Shown here piece after piece: positions 31,026-39,924 of a stretch of 43,498 nucleotides of DNA. The stretch covers positions 1-43,498 of the forward strand of contig JAKSKP010000010.1 in the NCBI GenBank assembly GCA_024401635.1, read 5' to 3'. The translations under genes and the position numbers were made by a program. Every line of letters starts with the position of its first letter. Positions within the stretch are counted from its first letter, which is position 1. The DNA is from Bacteroidales bacterium (GTDB lineage Bacteria > Bacteroidota > Bacteroidia > Bacteroidales > UBA932). The notes under the pieces are model-generated. The model did no database searches and was not told the DNA's origin. It saw only the letters and a list, made by a program, of their open reading frames with translations.

Positions 31026-34000
31026 ATGAAACGCTTTCTGACATCTGCAATCGTCCTGCTTGCAGCCGTGGCTGTCCTTGAGGCGAAAACCGTCAGAAAA
31101 TCCGATTTCAACGGGGCGGTCCACATCCTGGACAGCCTTCTTTCCGAGCGTACCGGAGTTGTCACCAATCCGACACTGAAGAAAGTGACGGCACGTAACG
31201 GGGTGCTTGATTTCCATTTCGACGAAAAGATTTCGTTCCGTCCGATAAGGCCGGCCGATTATGTATGGATGCGCAAGGTACTGGGAGAAAATCTGCCTGC
31301 GGAATACGGCAATTATGCCGTTGGCCGGATATTGCTGGACGGCAGCCCCATAAGTTCCCTGGCCGTGACTGAGCCAGGCTCCAACGGCAGAAGCGGAGTC
31401 GGCATAAAGGTGCGGAACGTAAGGAGTACTCCCCTTGTAGATAGAGGCATCAAGGCATCACGGGGGCTGTCAGGCAGGCATATAGCCCTATGGCAAAGTC
31501 ACGGAAGATATTACGACAACAGCGCCGGAAAATGGAAGTGGCAGAGGCCTCTGCTGTTCCAGACGGTGGAGGACATTTTCACCCAGAGCTTTGTCGTGCC
31601 ATTCCTGGTTCCGATGCTGGAGAACGCCGGAGCCACGGTGATGCTGCCGCGCGAAAGGGACTGGAGGAGCGAAGAGATAATAATAGACAATGACCCGTGC
31701 GAAAGCAGTTCGCCCCGCCTGCACGGTACTGTCATAGCCTCCGGCAAATGGACAAAGGCCGGCAGCGGTTTCGCAGACACGACGGCCGTCTATCACGACG
31801 GACAGAATCCATTCGAAATGGGAACTTTCCTATGGCGGGAATGCCGCACGGGAGGCAGGGAAAACAAGGTGATCTGGGCCGCCGAGGTGCCGTCACGCGG
31901 AGAATATGCCGTTTACGTCACTTACCGTTCCCTGCCCGAAAGCAGCGAAAGGGCGCACTATACGGTTCACACAGCCGGCTGCGACGTGGATGTTTACGTG
32001 GACCAGAGCAAGGGCGGCGGCAGCTGGATATATCTGGGCAGCTATGAGTTCGACAAGGGAAGTCACCCTCTGGTTTCGCTCAGCGACATTTCATCCAAGG
32101 GTGGAGTCGTGGTGGCCGATGCTGTCAGGATAGGAGGAGGATACGGAAATCTGGCCCGTGGGCCGGAAGGCGCGGACACCCTGCTGTCGGGAATGCCCCG
32201 CAACGTCGAAGGCGCGAGATATTTCATGCAGTGGAGCGGAATCCCCGAGGAAGTATGGAGTCAGAACGAGGGCAGGCACGATTACCGCGACGACCTGATG
32301 AGCCGCGGAAAATGGGTGGAACACCTGTCCGGCGGCTCCTGGGCCAATCCCAAAGGCAAGGGCTTGGGCATTCCCATAGACCTGTCCCTGGCCTTCCATT
32401 CGGATGCGGGAGTGACCCCCGACGACAGCATCATCGGCACTCTGTCTATCTATACCTTGAAATGCGAGGGCAAAACCACCTTCAGCAACGGGTACAGCCG
32501 CGCAACCAGCCGTGAACTGGCCGATTGGGTGCAGACACAGGTCACGGATGACATAAAGGCTTTGTGGAACAGGGATTGGCAGAGAAGGGAATTGCGCAAC
32601 CGCTCGTACAGCGAGAGCCGCACCACCGGTGTTCCTGCCGTATTGCTGGAACTGCTTTCGCACCAGAATTTCGAGGATATGAAATACGGCAACGACCCCC
32701 TGTTCAAGTTCAGCGCCGCACGCTCCTGCTACAAGGCCATACTGAAATATCTGTCAATGCGTTACAGCTGTCCCTATGTGGTCCAGCCCCTGCCTGTCAG
32801 GAATTTTTCGGCAAAGCTGGACACCCGTGCACCGAAAGACGGCGGATACGGCGTGGAACTGAGCTGGAAGGAAAGCGTCGATTCGCTTGAACCTACGGCA
32901 AAGGCCACGGCTTTCCGGATATTCACGCGTATGGATGACGGAGGATGGAACAATGGCGTGAAGGTGACCCCAAAGGCGGAGAACGGCGTTTTCAGCGTAA
33001 ATCTTTCAGTTGAGAAGGGACACATACATTCGTACAAGGTCGTAGCCCTGAACGATGGAGGTTGTTCCTTCCCGTCCGAAATCCTGGCCGTGGGAATGCC
33101 ACAGGAGCATAAGGGCAAGATACTGATAGTAAACAATTTCAACCGTATAAGCGGCCCCGTTTGGTTCGACACACCGACATATGCCGGCTTTGATTCCGAA
33201 GTGGACGGAGGAGTCCCCTACATAAGGGATTGGAGCTATGCTGGCAGACAGACGGAATTTGACAGGACAAAGCCTTACATCGATGATGATCAGCGCGGTT
33301 TCGGGGCCAACGGAGACGAATATGCCGGCAGAATGAGGGCAGGCAACAGTTTCGACTATCCGTATGTTCACGGGCTGTCGGCCTTCAGGGCCGGCTATGC
33401 CTTCGACAGCGCATCCGCCGCTTCTTTCTGCGAAAGCGCGGCGGACGGGAATCTTTATCCCGCAGACGGCCGCCAGTATTTCGCTATTGACCTGATATGC
33501 GGAAAGGAATGCCGCGTACGCACTGGCACAGCCTCCGGCACCCGCGGCGGAGTACTGCCGGTCGGTCTGCAGAAGGCTTTGCTTCCATATGCCGAAAACG
33601 GGTGCAACATCATCATAAGCGGAAGCTACATCGCCCACGACGTATTCGGAGCGGTATATCCTTCCGAGGCCGTGAAAGGAAGCATCCAGACAGCGGAATT
33701 CGCCCGCGAAGTGCTGGGCTATGAACTGCACAGGGCGTTCGGGACTAAGAACGGCATTGTGAACGGGGTGGATGGGCTGTCCGGAATCCGCGGTGCATCC
33801 TTCCCTACAAAGCCCTGCGAATCCATATACTGCGTTGAATCTCCCGACGCCCTGCACCCTGTCAGCAGACTGGCTTCAGGCCGGAAATGCCACAGCACAG
33901 TCAGTATGACCTATGGCGATACAGGTTGGCCTGCTGCCGTCAGGACAGCATTTGACACATACAGCGTGGCTGCTTTCGGATTTCCTCTGGAAACTGTTGG

Positions 34001-34073
34001 CAGCGCCGAAGCCAGAGACACGATTATCAGAGAGACTTTGGAATATTTCCGGCAGCAGCCTGCCACAGAATGA
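31026..34073 (+). CDS. N-acetylmuramoyl-L-alanine amidase-like protein with golvesin-like insert
   Basis: A 1015-residue exported protein with signal peptide (cleavage near LEA, residue 20). An Amidase_3-type zinc fold is split in two. The first half has IALWQSHGRYYD (His159) and a Glu in FQTVEDIFTQ (Glu182). The second half has LSLAFHSDAG (His458) and VLLELLSHQNFED (Glu542). Between them, at about 245-375, is a beta-rich module of the golvesin C-terminal type (YAVYVTYRSLPESSERAHYTV, VADAVRIGGG). The last 400 residues include a fibronectin-like segment and an alpha/beta domain of unknown role (KILIVNNFNRISGP). Some relatives are named xanthan lyase in databases, but the zinc set fits a peptidoglycan amidase better. 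It follows msbA by 15 bp. Its last 47 bp overlap the 3' end of the convergent methyltransferase gene. Confidence 0.75.
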   Translation: MKRFLTSAIVLLAAVAVLEAKTVRKSDFNGAVHILDSLLSERTGVVTNPTLKKVTARNGVLDFHFDEKISFRPIRPADYVWMRKVLGENLPAEYGNYAVGRILLDGSPISSLAVTEPGSNGRSGVGIKVRNVRSTPLVDRGIKASRGLSGRHIALWQSHGRYYDNSAGKWKWQRPLLFQTVEDIFTQSFVVPFLVPMLENAGATVMLPRERDWRSEEIIIDNDPCESSSPRLHGTVIASGKWTKAGSGFADTTAVYHDGQNPFEMGTFLWRECRTGGRENKVIWAAEVPSRGEYAVYVTYRSLPESSERAHYTVHTAGCDVDVYVDQSKGGGSWIYLGSYEFDKGSHPLVSLSDISSKGGVVVADAVRIGGGYGNLARGPEGADTLLSGMPRNVEGARYFMQWSGIPEEVWSQNEGRHDYRDDLMSRGKWVEHLSGGSWANPKGKGLGIPIDLSLAFHSDAGVTPDDSIIGTLSIYTLKCEGKTTFSNGYSRATSRELADWVQTQVTDDIKALWNRDWQRRELRNRSYSESRTTGVPAVLLELLSHQNFEDMKYGNDPLFKFSAARSCYKAILKYLSMRYSCPYVVQPLPVRNFSAKLDTRAPKDGGYGVELSWKESVDSLEPTAKATAFRIFTRMDDGGWNNGVKVTPKAENGVFSVNLSVEKGHIHSYKVVALNDGGCSFPSEILAVGMPQEHKGKILIVNNFNRISGPVWFDTPTYAGFDSEVDGGVPYIRDWSYAGRQTEFDRTKPYIDDDQRGFGANGDEYAGRMRAGNSFDYPYVHGLSAFRAGYAFDSASAASFCESAADGNLYPADGRQYFAIDLICGKECRVRTGTASGTRGGVLPVGLQKALLPYAENGCNIIISGSYIAHDVFGAVYPSEAVKGSIQTAEFAREVLGYELHRAFGTKNGIVNGVDGLSGIRGASFPTKPCESIYCVESPDALHPVSRLASGRKCHSTVSMTYGDTGWPAAVRTAFDTYSVAAFGFPLETVGSAEARDTIIRETLEYFRQQPATE

Positions 34074-34572
34074 TACCCACCGAGACGGATACGTTGAGGG
34101 AATGTTTGGTGCCGAACTGGGGAATCTCCAGCGAGAAGTCCGCGGCATCCACCACATCCTGGGCAACCCCGCTGACCTCGTTGCCGAAAACGAATGCATA
34201 CCTGGCGTCTTCCTCGCGGCGGAACCCGTTCAACTTGACCGAGTTCTCGGTCTGCTCGACGGCGACTACGATGTAGCCTTCCTCCTTGAGCCTTCTCACC
34301 AGCGGAAGGGTTTCGGCGCAATGTTCCCAGGGGACTGAAAGTTCGGCTCCGAGGGCTGTCTTGTGAATCTCGGCGGAAGGAGGCACTGCACAGATTCCGC
34401 ACAGATAAACCCTGTCGGTCTTGAAAGCGTCGGCGGTCCTGAAAGCGGATCCGACATTATGGGCGCTGCGTACGTTGTCCAGCACTATGACAGTGCCGCT
34501 CGAAGGGGCCTTGGCATATTCCTCCACGGATATGCGGCCCATCCTTTCAGCAGTGAGCTTGGGATCCTTCAT
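34027..34572 (-). CDS. SpoU/TrmH-family RNA 2'-O-methyltransferase
   Basis: A 181-residue SPOUT-class enzyme that methylates ribose in tRNA or rRNA using S-adenosylmethionine. The three family motifs are visible: NVRSAHNVGSAFRTADAF with the catalytic Asn/Arg, YAFVFGNEVSGV, and the knot-forming LNVSVSVGIILW. It lacks the N-terminal substrate-binding domain of the longer TrmH/RlmB types, so the target RNA cannot be named. Its ATG overlaps the TGA of the batD-batE fusion (TGATG), which suggests translational coupling to the Bat operon. Its 3' end overlaps the amidase-like gene by 47 bp, tail to tail. Confidence 0.88.
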   Translation of the reverse strand: MKDPKLTAERMGRISVEEYAKAPSSGTVIVLDNVRSAHNVGSAFRTADAFKTDRVYLCGICAVPPSAEIHKTALGAELSVPWEHCAETLPLVRRLKEEGYIVVAVEQTENSVKLNGFRREEDARYAFVFGNEVSGVAQDVVDAADFSLEIPQFGTKHSLNVSVSVGIILWQAAAGNIPKSL

Positions 34573-37184
34573 CAGATTATGGTAATGTCGCGTGAGAGAA
34601 CCCAGCCCTCACGGCCGTCGGCGATGGCTATGTTGGTCCACTCGCCTACCGTATCCAGAATATCTACCTTCGTGCCTTCGTGCAGTATGAAAAGGTCGTT
34701 GGCCCCCGACGGAGCGCTCTTGGCGCTGCAGACGGGACGGAACACTATGGCTGTATCCCTGTGCTCGTAATCATTCTTCTGCCACTGTGCATTTATAATG
34801 CAGGGAACGGCAAGAAGGAATGCCGCTATGCCGGCAAAGAAGCTCAGACGGCGGGGCAGGGACCTGGAGGAAAGCAGGAAAATCACTGTCAGAGCACAGC
34901 CGAGCGAGAGCATTACAAGGAAAAGCACGGCCCAGGCATTGGAAGGCATGGCGTAGCACAGTTTGCGGCTCCAGCTGCGCAGGAAAAACTCGGGGACGGC
35001 ATCTATCCTGTCCTGGGTCATCTGCCTTGCTATCTCGAGATTGTATTTCGCATCCTTGTAGGAAGGGTCCATCTTGAGGGCGCGTTCATAGTACAATATT
35101 GCATTTGCTACGTTACGCTGCTTGAAATTGGCATCGGCGATGTTGGTGTACAGTTCCGGACTTGCAAGGCCGAGGGCCTCTATGGCCGTGAAAGTGTCGG
35201 CCGCTGCGGCATAGTCGCCGCCGGCATATGAACTGACGGCAGCAGTCCACAAGGAGTCCACATATTCGTTCTGTCCGGCGTGAAGGGCAGCACCGGGGGC
35301 CAGCAGAAGGGCCAGTATCATAAGTTTGCGCGCGTGCGCACCTGTCTGTCTTTTCATATTGGCATCAAGTGATGATATGATTTCGGCCGCCTTGTCATAT
35401 GACTCCTTCATGGCGGCGTTGCCTCCGTCAGGAGAATATCTGGCAAACTCGCACACGTCGAGTATGGCGGTATACTCACCGATCAGTTCGGACGGAGCGC
35501 CTGCTGCTTCGAAGGCTGACGCTATGCTTTCCTTGGAAAGGTCGGCGGCGCCTATGTTGAGCTTGTCGCCCGCATAGCCCAAGAGGGCCTTGTGCAGTTC
35601 CTCGTAGAAAGCGGAATAAAGGTTCTTGGCCAGATAGGAATTCGCCATCGCAAGACGTTTCCTTGCCGCCTTCGAGGCTCCGCGGGTGCGGACAAGCGCC
35701 ACGTCGGCGCGTTCCCTGCGCAGTCTGGACACAAGGACATAGCAGATTGCGGCAAGCGCCACAATGACCAGAGCCAGGAATATGAACAGGCCCGTGCCCA
35801 CGAGGAAACTGCTCTCCGATGACAGTTCTGGCAGTTTGGTACTTATATAATGTATGTCTTCGGACAGATTCTTTACGTCCTTGCGGGAAGATACCGGTAT
35901 GTTTACTCCGCCTTCGGGAACGTAGCTGCCTCCCTCACCGGGTTTGACGCTGTACTTTATGGCTTCGGTCCGGAGGGTGACGTATTTCCTTGCGCTTATG
36001 TCGTAATAGCTGAACTCTATCGGCTCTATCTCGAAATCTCCGTGGCTGCGGGGAATGAAAGGATATTCGAAAGTCTTGGTTCCGGAGGTTCCGCCGCTGC
36101 CTGCATCCATCTTGTCGGAAGTCTTGACGTCATACACTTCGCTGTCGGGCGGGAATTTGACCTTGGGGGCCGACACCAGGGCAACGTTGCCCTTGCCGCT
36201 GACGGTAATGGTCAGAGAAGCCGCATCGTGAACCTTGAGAGAATCCTTGCCCAGGGATGCAGATATGGTATACTTGCCCACCGCGCCGGAGAACGATGCG
36301 GGTGCACCGGAAGGCAGGGCGGTGACAGTCACCTTGTAGGCAGATGACAGCACGCGCTTCCGGAAGGTCTGATAATCGTCGAAGAAGCCGTCGAATATGC
36401 TGTTGCCACCGGTGGAGACGCGCTGCTGCACGAGGCACACCAGTTCCGCGGGATCTATGGAAATAACTCCCGATTTCTGGGGTATGAGTATCCAGCGGCG
36501 CAGCACGGCGGTGTTGTATATCTTGCCGTCCAGGCTCTCGCGACGGAACTCTATGTTCTGCGGCGCTTCGACTTCCTGTGCCCAGAAGCCATTGAAGGAA
36601 GGGAACTTGGCATCCTCGAATCCGGCTATGCTGCCACGTGTGAACAGTTTCAGCGTGGCGGTTATCGGCTCACCCACCACAGCGGACGTACGGGAAAGGC
36701 TGAAGCGCATGAATATGTCGCTCTGCTGGGCCGGCTGGCTGCCGTTCGAAGGCTCGCGCTGACTGTCCTCCTGCGTGGACTGCTGGCCTCCGCCCGCCTG
36801 CGCGGCTCCGCCCCCGTCGCTCACCACCTCGATTCTTGGAGCCTTGGAATAGACGTCATCCCCACCTGTCACCGCGTGGGCGGCGGGAAGTGAGAAAGTT
36901 CCGGCCTTGCGGGGCAGCAGAACGTAGGTATAAGTGTACTTGGACTCCTTGCTGGTCTTGCCGTTGACGATGGAGATGGATGTGCTCTGACCGGTCTGCG
37001 GCCCCCATACGAGCTGGAAGGCATCACCCGGCGTCCATTCGAATGAAGCGGGCTTCTCGGAAAGCGTGAAGGTTATGTTGAACTGTTCGTTGAGACCGAC
37101 GACACCCGGCGCATCCACCTTAATCTGCGCTTTCACGGTCACTGCCGCGGTCAAAAGAAGCAATATGGCTATTAAACGTTTCAT
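34572..37184 (-). CDS. batD: BatD-BatE fusion protein (aerotolerance operon)
   Basis: An 870-residue membrane protein combining two normally separate Bat proteins. Residues 1-20 are a signal peptide (TVKAQ). BatD-type beta domains extend to about 450, with a membrane segment at about 460-485 and a cytoplasmic helical region to about 605. Met610 then begins MKRQTGAHARKLMILALLL, ending ALHAG, which looks exactly like the signal peptide of a free-standing BatE. It is followed by TPRs (about 640-730), two membrane segments and a bacterial SH3 domain to the end. No stop codon separates the halves. The Bat genes are linked to oxidative-stress survival and possibly a periplasmic quality-control complex. 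The protein might be one polypeptide, be cleaved at the internal signal, or BatE may also be translated from Met610. Confidence 0.85.
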   Translation of the reverse strand: MKRLIAILLLLTAAVTVKAQIKVDAPGVVGLNEQFNITFTLSEKPASFEWTPGDAFQLVWGPQTGQSTSISIVNGKTSKESKYTYTYVLLPRKAGTFSLPAAHAVTGGDDVYSKAPRIEVVSDGGGAAQAGGGQQSTQEDSQREPSNGSQPAQQSDIFMRFSLSRTSAVVGEPITATLKLFTRGSIAGFEDAKFPSFNGFWAQEVEAPQNIEFRRESLDGKIYNTAVLRRWILIPQKSGVISIDPAELVCLVQQRVSTGGNSIFDGFFDDYQTFRKRVLSSAYKVTVTALPSGAPASFSGAVGKYTISASLGKDSLKVHDAASLTITVSGKGNVALVSAPKVKFPPDSEVYDVKTSDKMDAGSGGTSGTKTFEYPFIPRSHGDFEIEPIEFSYYDISARKYVTLRTEAIKYSVKPGEGGSYVPEGGVNIPVSSRKDVKNLSEDIHYISTKLPELSSESSFLVGTGLFIFLALVIVALAAICYVLVSRLRRERADVALVRTRGASKAARKRLAMANSYLAKNLYSAFYEELHKALLGYAGDKLNIGAADLSKESIASAFEAAGAPSELIGEYTAILDVCEFARYSPDGGNAAMKESYDKAAEIISSLDANMKRQTGAHARKLMILALLLAPGAALHAGQNEYVDSLWTAAVSSYAGGDYAAAADTFTAIEALGLASPELYTNIADANFKQRNVANAILYYERALKMDPSYKDAKYNLEIARQMTQDRIDAVPEFFLRSWSRKLCYAMPSNAWAVLFLVMLSLGCALTVIFLLSSRSLPRRLSFFAGIAAFLLAVPCIINAQWQKNDYEHRDTAIVFRPVCSAKSAPSGANDLFILHEGTKVDILDTVGEWTNIAIADGREGWVLSRDITII

Positions 37185-37193
37185 TCTGGAAGA

Positions 37194-38939
37194 CTACCAA
37201 TTTTTCTCTTTCTGACGGGACCTCGCCCTCAGGGCCTCCTCTTTCTTGACCTTGTCCTGAGTCTCCTTTTCCTTCGCCTCTATGGCCTGGAGCATCTGCT
37301 GCGCCGCCTGGGGGCTCAGCTGTGGCTGCTGACTCTGGTTACGGTTGTCGTTCCGGTCTTGATTCTGATTGTCCCGGTCCTGGTTGTTCCGGTTCTGGTC
37401 CTGATTCTGATCCTTGTTCTGATCCTGATTATTGTTTTGATCGTTATTCTGATCCTTGTTCTGGTCCTGGTTTTGATCTTGATTCTGATTGTTCTGGTCC
37501 TGATTCTGGTTGTCGTTGCCGCCGCCATTCTGCTGCTGGTTCTCAAGCATCTTCTTTGCATAGATGTAGTTCTCCTTGGCGTCAACGTCACCCGGATTCA
37601 GCAGCAAGGCGCGCTTGAACGACTCCACGGCCGTGTTGTAGTCCTTGTTCTGCAGGGCGATGTCCCCCTTGTTGTAGAATACGTCCGCGTTTTCCACGCC
37701 GTTCTCGGCAGTCTCTATGAACTGCTTGGCATCGTCGTACTCCTCCATCCTGTAAAGGGTGTTCGCAAGATTATAGTTTCCGGCTACGGATGTGCTGTCC
37801 TTGACCAGAGCCTTGCGGTAATCTATCTCCGCCTCCCTGTAATTGTCACGGCGGAAATCACGGTTGCCCCTGCGCACTTCACGACGGTCGGCGGGAGCCT
37901 GACCGAAAGCCTGCACGGAGGTCGCCGCCAGAAGCAGCACGGTAAAGAGCCTGATTTTCGGCTTGCGGCTGCCTATCAGCATTTCGATGACAAGCAGAAG
38001 CAGGGCGAAGGCAAAGAAATACATATATTGTTCGTCGAATTCCTCGAACACCACCGAAGAAAGTTCCTCGGCTTCCATACTGCGTATCCCGTCGATTATG
38101 GGATTGAGTCCGAATTCCCCGTTGCCGGCGCGCACGTATGCTCCGTTTCCGGCTTCGGCTATCTCCTGAAGGGTCTTTTCGTCCAGCTTTGTAACGACTA
38201 TGTTGCCATCCTTGTCCTTGAGGAGTTCACCGCCCATAGGGATGGGTTTGCCTTCTGGCGACCCTACCCCGACCGTGAACACCCTAACTCCGGCCTCCGC
38301 AGCCTGGCGGGCGGCCTCAACGGCATCGTCCTCGTGATTCTCGCCGTCCGTGATAACTATCACCACCCGGCTCTTGGAGCTCTGGGCGCTGAACCCGCGG
38401 ACAGCCGTCCTTATGGCGTCACCTATCGCAGTGCCCTGTACGGGAACGGAATCGGTGCCTATGCTGCCTAGGAACATCTTTGCGGACACATAGTCCGTGG
38501 TAACCGGCAACTGTACGAAACTCTGGCCGGCGAATACGATGAGGCCTATCCTGTCTTCGTTCAGTTTGTCCACAAAACGGGAAATCGCCAGTTTGGCCCT
38601 GTCCAGACGACAGGGAGAATAGTCCTGGGCAAGCATCGAATTGGAAACGTCCAGGCATATTATCACCTCTACGCCCCTGGTCTTGCGCTCTGAAAGCTTG
38701 GCGCCTATCTGGGGACGGGCGATGCCCAGAACGAATGAGCCGAAAGCGACGGCGAACAGTATGGTCCTAATCCAGCCCTTGGCCCCGGAATATGACGGCA
38801 TCAGCGCAGCCGCCGAATTCCTGTCGGCGAACTTTGCCACGCGGCGCGACCGCATATACCTGAGCAACCCGTATCCGGCTATTATGACAGGTACGAGCAG
38901 AAGCAGAAGCAGGTATTCGGGATTTGCAAAATACAACAT
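37194..38939 (-). CDS. batB: BatB-BatC fusion protein (VWA plus TPR)
   Basis: A 581-residue protein. The BatB half has two N-terminal membrane segments, a von Willebrand factor A domain with MIDAS DVSNS (Asp97, Ser99, Ser101) at about 88-290, and a C-terminal membrane segment at about 305-320. It runs directly into KIRLFTVLLLAATSVQAFGQA (about 327-347), a signal-peptide-like stretch, followed by BatC-type TPRs (about 350-450). Then comes a tract of about 75 residues almost wholly Asn, Gln, Asp and Lys, and a charged tail. BatB and BatC are usually separate. The gap to batA is 1 bp and to the batD-batE fusion 9 bp. The internal signal sequence implies that the TPR part faces the periplasm, perhaps after cleavage. 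Confidence 0.87.
   Translation of the reverse strand: MLYFANPEYLLLLLLVPVIIAGYGLLRYMRSRRVAKFADRNSAAALMPSYSGAKGWIRTILFAVAFGSFVLGIARPQIGAKLSERKTRGVEVIICLDVSNSMLAQDYSPCRLDRAKLAISRFVDKLNEDRIGLIVFAGQSFVQLPVTTDYVSAKMFLGSIGTDSVPVQGTAIGDAIRTAVRGFSAQSSKSRVVIVITDGENHEDDAVEAARQAAEAGVRVFTVGVGSPEGKPIPMGGELLKDKDGNIVVTKLDEKTLQEIAEAGNGAYVRAGNGEFGLNPIIDGIRSMEAEELSSVVFEEFDEQYMYFFAFALLLLVIEMLIGSRKPKIRLFTVLLLAATSVQAFGQAPADRREVRRGNRDFRRDNYREAEIDYRKALVKDSTSVAGNYNLANTLYRMEEYDDAKQFIETAENGVENADVFYNKGDIALQNKDYNTAVESFKRALLLNPGDVDAKENYIYAKKMLENQQQNGGGNDNQNQDQNNQNQDQNQDQNKDQNNDQNNNQDQNKDQNQDQNRNNQDRDNQNQDRNDNRNQSQQPQLSPQAAQQMLQAIEAKEKETQDKVKKEEALRARSRQKEKNW
37325..37545 (-). repeat. Low-complexity Asn/Gln/Asp-coding repeat in batB-batC
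   Basis: The minus strand carries degenerate tandem copies of AAC/CAG/GAT-type codons, in units of 6 to 12 bases (for example NQDQNQDQNKDQN). It lies between the TPRs and the C-terminal tail. Such tracts often differ in length between strains. Spacers are absent and the frame is kept, so it is coding and not a CRISPR array. Confidence 0.8.
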
Positions 38940-38940
38940 A

Positions 38941-39924
38941 CTACGGCATTTTTCTGATCAGGACGACAAGAAGTATTTCCAGCAGGAAGGCTATCAGGGC
39001 AATCAGCGCATACCTCGGGAAAAGTTCCTTGTATACAGGGAAGGAATCAAACGTCGTCCTGACTTTCTCCATCTTGTTGATTTCCTCGTAAATCTCCATC
39101 AGCTTGGCATTGTCCGTGGCACGGAAATACCGGCCTCCGGTCTGTTCCGCTATATCCTTGAGCAGCGCCTCGTCTATCTCGACGGGAATATTCCTGACCT
39201 CCATACCCCAGGGAGTCATCACCGGATAAGGGGCCACGCCGTTTGCACCTACGCCTATGGTGTAAACGCGTATTCCATAGGTCCTGGCAATCTCGGCAGC
39301 CGTCTGGGGGGTTATCTCGCCACGGTTGTTGACACCGTCGGTAAGGAGTATGACCACCCTGCTCTTGGCGTCGGAATCCTTCATCCTGGCCACGGCGGTG
39401 GCAAGTCCGTTCCCTATGGCGGTTCCGTCCTCGATAAGGTCGGTCTGGATTTCCTTCATCAGGTTTATCAGAGTCGCGCGGTCCGTGGTCAGGGGGCACT
39501 GGGTAAAGCTCTCGCCGGCGAACACAACTATACCCATACGGTCAGACGGCCTCTGGGCTATGAATTCTATCGCTATGTCCTTGGACGCTTCCAGACGGTC
39601 GGGAGTGAAATCCCTGGCCAGCATTGACGTGGACACGTCCATGGCCATCACTATGTCGATTCCTTCCGTATCCACCTTCTCCACCTCCTCGCTGCTGCGG
39701 GGACGGGCAAGCGCAATCACCAGCATTGTGAGGGCCAGTATGCGGAGGCCGAAGGGAATATGTCTGACGACGGCCATATAGTCGAGGCCGCCGGCTTTCC
39801 AGGGAGTTATCGTGGACACCCTGACGTGAGGGTTGCGTCCGCGCAGTTCCAGATACAGGTAATGCAGCACCATAGCGGCAGGCACTGCAAGAAGCCACAG
39901 AAGTCCGGGATACTCAAAGAACAT
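38941..39924 (-). CDS. batA: BatA, VWA-domain aerotolerance protein
   Basis: A 327-residue inner-membrane protein with two N-terminal membrane segments (about 8-24 and 58-74), a von Willebrand factor A domain and a final membrane segment (ALIALIAFLLEILLVVLI). The MIDAS motif is DVSTS (Asp96, Ser98, Ser100), with further metal-site residues in TDGVNNRGE. It is the usual partner of BatB, and similar length and layout support the name. It overlaps the upstream batI-like gene by 11 bp and is followed by the batB-batC fusion after 1 bp. The Bat complex was linked to aerotolerance in Bacteroides fragilis. Its molecular job is still unclear. Confidence 0.92.
   Translation of the reverse strand: MFFEYPGLLWLLAVPAAMVLHYLYLELRGRNPHVRVSTITPWKAGGLDYMAVVRHIPFGLRILALTMLVIALARPRSSEEVEKVDTEGIDIVMAMDVSTSMLARDFTPDRLEASKDIAIEFIAQRPSDRMGIVVFAGESFTQCPLTTDRATLINLMKEIQTDLIEDGTAIGNGLATAVARMKDSDAKSRVVILLTDGVNNRGEITPQTAAEIARTYGIRVYTIGVGANGVAPYPVMTPWGMEVRNIPVEIDEALLKDIAEQTGGRYFRATDNAKLMEIYEEINKMEKVRTTFDSFPVYKELFPRYALIALIAFLLEILLVVLIRKMP

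Noticed and set aside
37325..37545. Possible CRISPR or tandem-repeat array
   Set aside because: Units are short, degenerate and in frame with no spacers; they encode the Asn/Gln/Asp tract of the batB-batC fusion.
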